Shown here: positions 7,952 to 14,782 of the stretch, one piece after another | Numbering within the stretch: the stretch's first letter is position 1 | How the letters are laid out: each line of letters begins with the position of its first letter | Origin: JBMYZL01 sp049610385 | Lineage (GTDB): Bacteria; Bacteroidota; Bacteroidia; Flavobacteriales_D; Sanyastnellaceae | Reading direction: 5' to 3' | Length of the DNA stretch: 16,517 bases | NCBI GenBank assembly: GCA_049610385.1 | Contig: JBMYZL010000034.1 | Coordinates: 1 to 16,517, forward strand | The notes under the pieces: model-generated | What the model saw: the letters and a program-made list of their open reading frames with translations, nothing else | Database searches by the model: none | Told to the model about the DNA's origin: nothing | Position numbers and translations under genes: made by a program

Positions 7952-8121
7952 TGAAGTCCCCAAATGCCGGTCAGCCCCCAAAGGCCCAACCCGGTCATCC
8001 CCAGATCCAGCATCTCCACTTCAAAATGCAAGGCGAGGCCGATAATGCCTGCTGAGAGGCAAACAGGATTGATGTAATGCCAAAAAGAATCCTTGGTTGA
8101 AGGTGGTGTTGATTTTTCCAT
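7930..8121 (-). CDS. Small two-helix membrane protein, hypothetical
   Basis: A 63-residue ORF on the minus strand. It has a polar N-terminus (MEKSTPPSTKDSFWHY), a first hydrophobic stretch (residues about 17-33, 'INPVCLSAGIIGLALHF') and a second one (about 38-56, 'LDLGMTGLGLWGLTGIWGL'), then a short charged end. Two clean hydrophobic segments separated by an acidic turn favour a real hairpin membrane protein over chance. I recognise no family. An AGGAGG lies upstream of the ATG with 12 bases between, too far to be a standard Shine-Dalgarno site. It is divergent from the Crp/Fnr gene (72-base gap) and convergent with the gene ending at 7863. Against it: small size and overlap with a terminator. 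Confidence 0.5.
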   Translation of the reverse strand: MEKSTPPSTKDSFWHYINPVCLSAGIIGLALHFEVEMLDLGMTGLGLWGLTGIWGLQKEGVIK

Positions 8122-8178
8122 GGCAACAAGGTACCTCCTGCTTTCTCAAGCGAAAGAGTCTGGGAAGAAAGTGAGCGT

Positions 8179-8186
8179 TACTTTTG
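8179..8186 (+). promoter_or_regulatory. Possible -7 box directly before the Crp/Fnr gene
   Basis: TACTTTTG matches the Bacteroidota -7 consensus TAnnTTTG and ends 7 bases before the ATG at 8194. No TTG lies at the expected upstream spacing, so support is weak. If real, transcription would start at or very near the start codon. Confidence 0.22.
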
Positions 8187-8193
8187 AGTCGGC

Positions 8194-8760
8194 ATGAAGA
8201 ACGACGAAGTCACGGATTATCTCGGAACGTTACCGGAACCACTTGAAAAAGAATCGCTGGAAGCCCTTGCTGCCATCACCTGCAGCATCACCTTGCCAAA
8301 GGGGACCGTGTTGATGGAAGCGGGTAAACCCCACGATTGCTTTTACATTTTGGTCAAAGGCAGTGCAAAATCCTATCACTGGAATGACGGAGAATCGGTC
8401 TGCAATTGGTTTGCTTTTGAGGATGAGGTGTTGGCGACCATGGGCGCACTTGAAGGGAGGGTTTCCGACGAAACGATTGAATTGACGGAAGATTCCGTTT
8501 TGATTCAAATCAACTCGGAAGCGTTTGCCCATCTTGCCGAACACAGAAGAGACATTGGTCGACTGGGTTTCCATTGGCTCGCTGAGCACACGAAATTTTT
8601 GGGGCAGCAGGTAGGCCTTCACACGCTTTCGGCGCGCGCTCGGTATAAGAAGGTAACTGAGGCCCATCCCGAACTGCTTCAGCGTGTTTCGTTGACTGAC
8701 TTGGCCTCGTTTCTGGGCATGAGAAAAGAGACGCTCAGCAGGGTGAGGGGAAGGGGGTGA
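8194..8760 (+). CDS. Crp/Fnr family transcriptional regulator
   Basis: A 188-residue protein with a cyclic-nucleotide-binding fold at about 15-115 ('LPKGTVLMEAGKPHDCFYILVKG', where the 'G..L...G......Y.I..G' pattern is visible) and a short C-terminal helix-turn-helix ending 'LTDLASFLGMRKETLSRVRGRG' from about residue 167. The final 'TLSR(I/V)R' recognition helix is the normal Bacteroidota form. The usual PRU...RxA cNMP-binding signature is not evident, so the effector is unknown and may not be cAMP. Length is normal. It ends 51 bases before the amine oxidase ATG (8812) on the same strand, so it could be the first gene of an operon with it and regulate it; this is inference. Confidence 0.9.
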   Translation: MKNDEVTDYLGTLPEPLEKESLEALAAITCSITLPKGTVLMEAGKPHDCFYILVKGSAKSYHWNDGESVCNWFAFEDEVLATMGALEGRVSDETIELTEDSVLIQINSEAFAHLAEHRRDIGRLGFHWLAEHTKFLGQQVGLHTLSARARYKKVTEAHPELLQRVSLTDLASFLGMRKETLSRVRGRG

Positions 8761-8811
8761 ATTTGACTTCGGTCAATTGTGCAATCGGTTGCTTTTGTTG
8801 ACCTTGCTTCC

Positions 8812-10029
8812 ATGCATCATCGTGAACGTATGGCCCTTTTCGTCGCCGTTGCCCTCGCTTGTTCCCTGCTCGGTTGCGGGAATTGGGCGGCCAGGGCGGT
8901 CAAGCACATTCCCGCTAGTACCCCCCTAGAGGGACAGTATGCATATGACGGGCACGTCCTTATCGTGGGCGCGGGTCCTGCGGGCCTTGCCGCTGCCAAA
9001 GTTTTGGAGCAAAACGAGGTCAGCTACACCGTTTTGGAAGCGACCGACCGCATTGGGGGTAGGTTGAAAAAGGATACGACATTGGCAGACTTTCCGATTG
9101 ATTTGGGCGCTGAATGGATCCACAGCCACCCCATGGTACTGAACAGAATGAAAGGCAAAATGGGCGATGAGGTAGATGAAGCCCTCATTCCCTACCGCTT
9201 GGAAAGTTCGAGCACGTGGGACGGCAAGGAGCTTCAGCCGTTGACCGACCGATTCATGCAGCGCTACTACGAATTCATGCCAGAGTCCAAATTCAAGCAT
9301 TCGACCTGGTACGATTTCGTGATGGACCACATCGGACATGACGTTGCCGATCAGGTGACGCTCCTTTCACCCGTGTCAAGGGTGGATTGTTCGCGGGACA
9401 AAATCCAGATTTTCACAGCCACAGGACAGCGCTACGAAGCGGACAAGGTCATCATGGCGGTACCTGTGGGGGTTTTGCAAAACGGTGCGATTGAATTTGA
9501 TCCTCCGTTGAGCACCGACCGCATTGAAGCACTGGGACGGATCGATTTTCTCACCGGATTCAAAATGTTCCTGCGGTTCGACGAATGCTTTTATCCCAAT
9601 GTTGTGACGTGCAAGGTGGAATCCGGCGAAAAAGCCTATTACGATGTCGCTTACAAAAAAGATGCATCGAGCCACGTGCTGGCCTTGTTGGTGCAGGGTG
9701 CGCTGGCGAATGACTACTTCGAATTGGGGTCCGAAGAAGCCATGGTCCAAGCCGCTTTGGACGAGCTGGATGTGATGTTTGACGGAGCGGCGTCCATTCA
9801 TTACACGGGCGACTACCGTTTGGAAAATTGGGGCCAAAAGCCTTACATCGAAGGCACCTGGACCACCGCATACCGTGAGCGGGCGCTCGACCTCAAAACC
9901 ATTCGGCAGCCGCATGGCAGTCGGGTGTATTTTGCGGGTGAAATTTTTGACAGCCACCGCCAAATGGGTGTGCCCGGAGCGGTGCTTTCCGGGTTCGACG
10001 CGGCCCACGACGCCTTGACCACAGAATGA
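8812..10029 (+). CDS. Lipoprotein-type flavin amine oxidase
   Basis: About 405 residues from the ATG at 8812. An FAD-binding Rossmann motif 'VLIVGAGPAGLAAAKVLE' has GAGPAG at residues 53-58, followed by 'VLEATDRIGGRL' and 'DLGAEWIHSHP'. K251 in 'GFKMFLRF' aligns with the flavin-contacting lysine of amine oxidases such as LSD1/MAO. The C-terminal flavin motif starts 'YFAGEIFDSH' (FAGE 374-377) and ends 'GAVLSGFDAA'. The N-terminus reads MHHRER + hydrophobic core + 'SLLGC', a lipobox, so it should be a lipid-anchored enzyme outside the cytoplasm. No twin-arginine motif is seen, which is odd for an exported flavoprotein. It is shorter than most MAO-type enzymes (about 450-520). Expected chemistry is oxidative deamination or a related FAD oxidation; the substrate is unknown. 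A GTG at 8779 is open upstream and ATG 8830 is also possible. It overlaps the DUF418 gene by 4 bases. Confidence 0.87.
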   Translation: MHHRERMALFVAVALACSLLGCGNWAARAVKHIPASTPLEGQYAYDGHVLIVGAGPAGLAAAKVLEQNEVSYTVLEATDRIGGRLKKDTTLADFPIDLGAEWIHSHPMVLNRMKGKMGDEVDEALIPYRLESSSTWDGKELQPLTDRFMQRYYEFMPESKFKHSTWYDFVMDHIGHDVADQVTLLSPVSRVDCSRDKIQIFTATGQRYEADKVIMAVPVGVLQNGAIEFDPPLSTDRIEALGRIDFLTGFKMFLRFDECFYPNVVTCKVESGEKAYYDVAYKKDASSHVLALLVQGALANDYFELGSEEAMVQAALDELDVMFDGAASIHYTGDYRLENWGQKPYIEGTWTTAYRERALDLKTIRQPHGSRVYFAGEIFDSHRQMGVPGAVLSGFDAAHDALTTE

Positions 10030-11237
10030 ATACACACGTGAAAATGACGACACGCATCAACCAACTGGATGTCATGAGGGGCTTTGCACTGTTGGGCATT
10101 CTCATCATGAACATCATCAGCTTCGGGCTCCCCGAGGCCCACTACTTCAACCCCCATGCGGAGGGGGTGTTGCATGGCTGGAATCAAGGGGCCTTGGTGG
10201 TTTCGGAGCTCTTTGCCAACGAGAAATTCATGGGCCTCTTTTCCCTGCTGTTTGGAGCGAGTGTGGTCTTGTTCACGGATAAAGTAGAGGGGAAAGGACG
10301 ATCTGCATGGGCATTTCACATGAGGCGAAACGGGTGGCTTTTGGTCTTCGGTATGCTGCATGCCTACCTCCTCTGGGTGGGGGACATTTTGGTCACCTAT
10401 GCCATTTGCTCGGTGTGGCTGTTCTTCTTTCGCAAATGGAGCGCGCGCAATCTGTTCATTGCATCGGGTGCGAGCGTATTGCTGTTGCTTTCGATGGATG
10501 CCATGATGGGGTGGTCGGTGCCGCATTGGACGGAGGCGGACGTAGCTGAATTCGGGGAGTTTTGGACGCCGAGCAGTGCGGCCATCGCCCAAGAGGTGGC
10601 GGCCATGCGCGGAACGTGGGTGGACCAAATGACGGTCCGCGTTCCCGGCGCCTTGGCGTTGCAAACCGAGTACCTCCCCATGCTCGCCCTCCGTGCGACC
10701 GCGATGATGCTGCTGGGCATGGGGCTGTACAAGGCAGGCGTTTTGAACGGTAGCAGGGGCCGGAGGTGGAACGGTGGGCTTGCGCTCATCGGTCTGACGG
10801 TGGGCTTGGCCATCACCGGGTGGGGCTTTCATTACAGCCAAACCCACGAATGGGCGATGGAGGTGTTTTTCGATGGGGGGTTCTTCAGAAGCATGGGGAT
10901 GGTGTTCCTCGTATTGGGCTATGTGGGAAGCATCCTCTGGCTATGCGGAGGCGAAGCAAGGCATGGGCTGGAGCGGTGGCTTGCTCCCGTGGGAAGAATG
11001 GCATTGACCAATTACCTCGCGCAAACCGTCATCTGCACCACCTTGATGTACGGCCACGGCTTTGGGATGTTCGGGACGTTGGGTCGTGTGCGGTTGTGGC
11101 TCGTCATTCTCCCCATTTGGATTGTGCAGATCATCGCGTCGAAATGGTGGATGGACCGCTACGCTTTCGGCCCGGTCGAGTGGGCATGGCGATCGCTCAC
11201 CCATTGGCGCATTCAGCCGATGAAGGCAAGGGGGTGA
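10026..11237 (+). CDS. DUF418 family multi-pass membrane protein
   Basis: A 403-residue protein with about eight to nine hydrophobic segments. DUF418 markers are present: 'LDVMRGFALLGILIMNI' near residue 14, 'LFANEKFMGLFSLLFG' near 63, 'RRNGWLLVFGMLHAYLLWVGDIL' near 100, 'GRMALTNYLAQTVICT' near 325 and the C-terminal 'FGPVEWAWRSLTHW'. The family (YeiB-like) is related to acyltransferase-3-type membrane proteins and is often called a transporter or uncharacterised membrane protein; its function is unproven. The start ATG (10026) lies in an ATGA overlap with the amine oxidase stop, so the two are probably co-translated; ATG 10044 is an alternative. The pairing suggests a shared job at the cytoplasmic or outer face of the envelope. 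Confidence 0.92.
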   Translation: MNTHVKMTTRINQLDVMRGFALLGILIMNIISFGLPEAHYFNPHAEGVLHGWNQGALVVSELFANEKFMGLFSLLFGASVVLFTDKVEGKGRSAWAFHMRRNGWLLVFGMLHAYLLWVGDILVTYAICSVWLFFFRKWSARNLFIASGASVLLLLSMDAMMGWSVPHWTEADVAEFGEFWTPSSAAIAQEVAAMRGTWVDQMTVRVPGALALQTEYLPMLALRATAMMLLGMGLYKAGVLNGSRGRRWNGGLALIGLTVGLAITGWGFHYSQTHEWAMEVFFDGGFFRSMGMVFLVLGYVGSILWLCGGEARHGLERWLAPVGRMALTNYLAQTVICTTLMYGHGFGMFGTLGRVRLWLVILPIWIVQIIASKWWMDRYAFGPVEWAWRSLTHWRIQPMKARG

Positions 11238-11646
11238 GCGTTGGGTGCGGTGACGGTTTGGCTTTATTGTACGGGCTTTTTTTGTTGCTCCCAGATTGCA
11301 GTGAAAGAAGGATTTAGTCACGTCCGATTTTTCCAAGGTTTTACGAGGTGAACCGATTTTAAAAGAGGGGTCCAAAAAACGCAGGTGAGGTCAATTCGGC
11401 TTTGCTTCCCGTTTGAACAGGCAACGATTCAAGCGGTCCTTCATGAAGACTTTTCGGCTCATACGCAGGGCATGCACACCGCGAAGAGTTCCATTGGATG
11501 GGCGGAGCGGCTGATTATTTCATGGTGTAACGCTTAGCGGTTGATTTTCATCAAAGTCACACTTCACGACCATTTTCTGACGGGTTCTTGATACAATTCA
11601 CCCCCAGCCGTGAGCGAAACGAGGTCTTTAATTCTATGTTCGCGGT
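11238..11646. other. Intergenic region, 409 bases, largest gap in the window
   Basis: No gene is supported on either strand. A T-run lies at 11277-11283 without a clear upstream hairpin, so I do not call a terminator. A weak -7-like box TATGTTCG lies at 11635-11642, four bases before the next ATG, without a matching upstream TTG. The length suggests room for a leader or small RNA, but I see no fold that would support one. Confidence 0.55.
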
Positions 11647-13188
11647 ATGAACAGGACAGCGGTGAAGAACAGAAGTGTTCTGATATGTTTGATGGTCATT
11701 TCAGGCGGCGTTTCTGCCCAATGGAATCAACTCGGAATGGACCTTGAAGGCGGAATCGATGAAGCGTCGGCGGGATGGTCGGTCGACATCAATGAAGACG
11801 GAACGGTGGTCGCCGTGGGCAGCAAGGCCGGATGGGCCAATGGCTTCGATGACGCCGGCGAAGCCCAGGCCTTCCAATGGAACGGTGAGACCTGGGAACC
11901 CCGGGGACTTCCTCTCTTGGGCGAGGCTGAATACGAATGGCTCGGACAGTCCGTGTCCCTCAATGCTGCAGGGGATGTCATGGCTGTGGGAAGCACCAAC
12001 GCTCAGAATGCCAACGGTGTGTCGGTGGGACGGGTCCAGGTCCTCGAATGGGATGGAGGGGACTGGAGTCAGATGGGTGAAGATCTCATGGGGCTGGAGA
12101 GCCCGACACTCACCACATTTTATGGGCATGCCGTCGACCTGAGCGCAGACGGCCATTCCATCGCGATTGGTGGGCCATTCCGCTGGAGTGTGGATGAGTC
12201 TTTGAGCGATGTGGGGTATGTGGAAGTGTACGACTGGACGGGAGAGACCTGGGTGCTGCGCGGAGAAGCCATCTATGGTTCGGAGGAACACAACATGTGG
12301 CTTGGTTTTGATGTCGCGCTCAGCGCAGACGGCCAGACCCTGGTGACCGGTGCGCCCAGCTTTGGTCCCGGATGGCAGGAAAATTCAAGGGGCCTGGTCC
12401 GCGTGTACGAATGGGAAGACGGGATGTGGACGGCCAAGGGACAAGATTTCCTGGGGGCTCTGCCAGGGGATGATGCAGGCCGCTCCGTCAGCATCGCCAA
12501 CGGGGGCAATACCATTGCATTTTCCGCCCCCTTGTCCGACTTCATGGTGCCCGGAAATTTCGATGGCGAAGTCATGGTGTACGACTGGGACTCCGACGTT
12601 TGGGTGCTGCGCGGCGACACGTTGAGCAGCATGGAGTTTCACGACGAATTCGGCGAATCCGTCAGCCTCAGTTCCGATGGAATGCGGCTGGCCATTGGCG
12701 CCCCTGCCGTCGGCAATCCGGCCGCCTTGGCCAGCATGGCCGGCATGGGAGCGGTCTACGAATGGCAGGGAAACGACTGGGTGCAAATCGGTGCGCCCAT
12801 TCTCGGTGAGGAAAGCATGGAATTCGCGCACGAGGTGGCCCTGAGCGGGGATGGAAGCACCTTCATTCTGGGCTCTTTTGGTTTCGATCCACATGGGCGT
12901 GCCCGCGTGTTCCGCGATGAGGATTGGGTCAGTTCACGAGACAGGATCACTGTCCTTGAATCCATCACATGCTTTCCCAACCCCTCGACAGGGCCAGTGA
13001 CCGTAGAAGGCTTCGAAGGCGTGGCCCGTCTTGAACTGCATTCCGCATTGGGCCAGCTCGTCTCATTTTGGGACGGGTGCTCCGCGCCCTTCAAGTTGGA
13101 CCTGTCCCGCTTCGCCGATGGCGTTTACACGCTCCACGGGCAAACGGGCACCCTGCATTTCACAAACAGAATCGCCCTCCAGCGTTGA
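11647..13188 (+). CDS. Secreted seven-repeat propeller protein with T9SS tail (copy 1 of tandem pair)
   Basis: A 513-residue protein. The signal peptide is residues 1-24 (...GGVSA|QWNQ). Residues 25-427 are seven repeats of about 57 residues: each has 'G.SVSLSxDGxxxAIGxP' , a loop, 'GxVxVYxWxGxxW' and 'xxxGxxLxG'. This resembles FG-GAP/integrin-alpha-like or WD40-like propellers, but with an unusual 'W..G..(L/I).G' linker. Residues about 440-513 are a T9SS type A sorting domain ('ITCFPNPSTGPV', 'LHSALGQLVSF', 'FADGVYTLHG'). It should be secreted and attached to the outer surface or released; the ligand is unknown. The paralogue follows after 38 bases, so the two are probably one transcript. 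Confidence 0.88.
   Translation: MNRTAVKNRSVLICLMVISGGVSAQWNQLGMDLEGGIDEASAGWSVDINEDGTVVAVGSKAGWANGFDDAGEAQAFQWNGETWEPRGLPLLGEAEYEWLGQSVSLNAAGDVMAVGSTNAQNANGVSVGRVQVLEWDGGDWSQMGEDLMGLESPTLTTFYGHAVDLSADGHSIAIGGPFRWSVDESLSDVGYVEVYDWTGETWVLRGEAIYGSEEHNMWLGFDVALSADGQTLVTGAPSFGPGWQENSRGLVRVYEWEDGMWTAKGQDFLGALPGDDAGRSVSIANGGNTIAFSAPLSDFMVPGNFDGEVMVYDWDSDVWVLRGDTLSSMEFHDEFGESVSLSSDGMRLAIGAPAVGNPAALASMAGMGAVYEWQGNDWVQIGAPILGEESMEFAHEVALSGDGSTFILGSFGFDPHGRARVFRDEDWVSSRDRITVLESITCFPNPSTGPVTVEGFEGVARLELHSALGQLVSFWDGCSAPFKLDLSRFADGVYTLHGQTGTLHFTNRIALQR
11719..12927 (+). repeat. Seven protein-level repeats of about 57 residues (copy 1)
   Basis: Repeats start at 'QWNQLG', 'EPRGLP', 'SQMGED', 'VLRGEA', 'TAKGQD', 'VLRGDT' and 'VQIGAP', and end with a Trp-closed strand such as 'WNGETW' or 'WTGETW'. 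The last ends at W427. The count of seven is exact by eye and suggests a closed seven-bladed propeller. Confidence 0.8.
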
Positions 13189-13226
13189 GGGTCGACGCCC
13201 CGCCATCCCCTTCGATTCCATCCTCC

Positions 13227-14693
13227 ATGACACACAGACTCCCTCTCCTTCTCGTAGTCCTTTGTTTGATCAGTGCACCCGTCACCGCCCAATGGAATTT
13301 GATGGGAGAGCCGTTTCACGGGGGTGTTGGCGATCAACTTGGACGTTGGGAGCAGGTCGACATCAGCGGAGATGGCCACCGCATCGCCTACGGCACGCCG
13401 AACAACAGCGACAACTTCCCCTGGTCGGGTTACGCCAAGGTGTTCGAATGGACGGGAGACGAATGGGTGCAAATGGGTGCCGGCTTCCACGGAGTTGACC
13501 CGCTGCAAGACGAAGGCACGGGATCCTCGGTCAGCCTCGATCAGGACGGCAGCACCTTCGCCCTCGGCATCGCCTATTCGCCCAACTCCATGGGGTGGCG
13601 TACGGGCGGAGTCCGCATCTACGATTGGAATGGCGCCGAATGGACCCAACGCGGCGACCAGATCGAAGGAGAAGGCGACCCCAATCCCTTTCACCAGACG
13701 GACACGTTCGGACAATCGGTTTCCCTCAGTGCCGACGGCAACACCGTCATCATCGGTGCAGAAGGCAACACCCTCGAACCCGGCGTGCTGAATTTCCAAG
13801 GACACGCCAAGGTCTACGACTGGGACGGATCGACCTGGGTGCAGCGCGGCCAGGACCTTTTCGGACTGACCGGCTTGGAACAGTTCGGACGCGTAGTCCG
13901 GATCAGCGCTGATGGACAGCGGGTTGCCGTGGCTGCCCGGTCCCGTTGGAATGCCGAAGAAACCGCACACGTCGGTGCCGTCACGGCCTACGCGTGGAAC
14001 GCCGAGGAGGGTGTGTGGGAGGAGATGGGAGACCCGCTGATGGGGACCGTCAACAACGCGATGTACGGCGAATCCATCAGCCTGGATGGTGACGGGACCA
14101 CCTTGGCCATCACGGCCAAATTCGGCCTCACTGAGGTGAGGGATTGGAATGGGGCTGATTGGGTGATTCGAGGTGATCTCGACCAATCGGGAGGATTGAT
14201 GGATATGTCCAGTGTCAGTCTGAGTGCCGATGGGGATGTCATTGCCATTGGTGACCCTTGGTTCAACTGGATGGACGGTCGTATGCGCGTACTTGAATGG
14301 AACGAGAACGACTGGGAACTGGTGGAGGAAACCTTGGAGCCTTTGCCCGATGGTGCGTCACTACAAGGATTCGGATTGGCGTTGGCTTTGAATGACAATG
14401 CAGGACGGTTGATTGTCGGCTCAGGTTATACCAACCGGATTGAGGTCTTTGAAAGGGAGGGATTCGTCGGCACTCCAACTCCAGCTGAACCCCGATTTCA
14501 CGCCTACCCCAACCCGACCGCGGGCCCATTGCGTTTGGGCGTTCAGCCCAATGCGAGCTGGAGTTTGTGGTCCGTTCAGGGGCAACACATATTCGATGGA
14601 TCTGGAGAGGAAGCCGATTTGAGCCGTTGCGTGCCCGGCACCTATCTCCTCCACTGCGAAGGCGATGTCATCCGCGTCGTCGTGCAGAAATGA
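13227..14693 (+). CDS. Secreted seven-repeat propeller protein with T9SS tail (copy 2 of tandem pair)
   Basis: A 488-residue protein. I chose ATG 13227 because it gives a clean signal peptide (MTHRLPLLLVVLCLIS...TA|QWN); the frame is open from within the previous gene but that reading has no signal. Residues 22-413 are seven repeats of about 56 residues with the same core as copy 1 ('SVSLSADGNTVIIG', 'AKVYDWDGSTW', 'VQRGQDLFG'). The fifth unit is shortened (about 48 residues). Residues about 420-488 form a T9SS tail ('FHAYPNPTAGPLRLG', 'LWSVQGQHIFDG', 'VPGTYLLHCEG'). It is clearly a paralogue of the upstream gene and starts with the same 'AQWN' after cleavage. The two diverge strongly outside the motif positions, so the duplication is not recent. 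Function and ligand are unknown. Confidence 0.88.
   Translation: MTHRLPLLLVVLCLISAPVTAQWNLMGEPFHGGVGDQLGRWEQVDISGDGHRIAYGTPNNSDNFPWSGYAKVFEWTGDEWVQMGAGFHGVDPLQDEGTGSSVSLDQDGSTFALGIAYSPNSMGWRTGGVRIYDWNGAEWTQRGDQIEGEGDPNPFHQTDTFGQSVSLSADGNTVIIGAEGNTLEPGVLNFQGHAKVYDWDGSTWVQRGQDLFGLTGLEQFGRVVRISADGQRVAVAARSRWNAEETAHVGAVTAYAWNAEEGVWEEMGDPLMGTVNNAMYGESISLDGDGTTLAITAKFGLTEVRDWNGADWVIRGDLDQSGGLMDMSSVSLSADGDVIAIGDPWFNWMDGRMRVLEWNENDWELVEETLEPLPDGASLQGFGLALALNDNAGRLIVGSGYTNRIEVFEREGFVGTPTPAEPRFHAYPNPTAGPLRLGVQPNASWSLWSVQGQHIFDGSGEEADLSRCVPGTYLLHCEGDVIRVVVQK
13290..14465 (+). repeat. Seven protein-level repeats of about 56 residues (copy 2)
   Basis: Repeats start at 'QWNLMG', 'VQMGAG', 'TQRGDQ', 'VQRGQD', 'EEMGDP', 'VIRGDL' and 'ELVEET'. 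Units vary from about 48 to 65 residues; the third is longest and the fifth shortest. The seventh lacks the 'W..G' Trp-Gly linker that the others keep. Confidence 0.78.
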
Positions 14694-14747
14694 GGCCATG
14701 ATTGTTGCATGAGATGTTGGATGAAGATCAAACGACGATCTGACCAC

Positions 14748-14782
14748 GACCGGGAAGTGAGTATCCGGCTTGTCGTCCGGTC
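14748..14782. other. Inverted repeat in the convergent gap
   Basis: GACCGG (14748-14753) and CCGGTC (14777-14782) are inverted with a 23-base loop, between the convergent stops at 14693 and 14781. A second short one, AGATC/GATCT, lies at about 14725-14741. Neither has a T-run, so a bidirectional terminator is possible but weakly supported. Confidence 0.25.

Noticed and set aside
9843..10847. Antisense open frame of 334 codons (minus) across the amine oxidase and DUF418 genes
   Set aside because: It is rich in His, Arg and Pro with no domain, and the opposite strand carries two unmistakable families. It is a codon-bias shadow.
11277..11283. T-run as terminator of the DUF418 operon
   Set aside because: No stable inverted repeat precedes it.
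13068..13226. Upstream extension of the second propeller protein into the previous gene
   Set aside because: The 53 extra residues are Pro/Arg-rich translation of another frame; the ATG at 13227 gives a proper signal peptide.
13125..14186. Antisense open frame of 353 codons (minus) across the second propeller gene
   Set aside because: It has no recognisable domain, and its periodic look is the mirror of the repeats on the plus strand.
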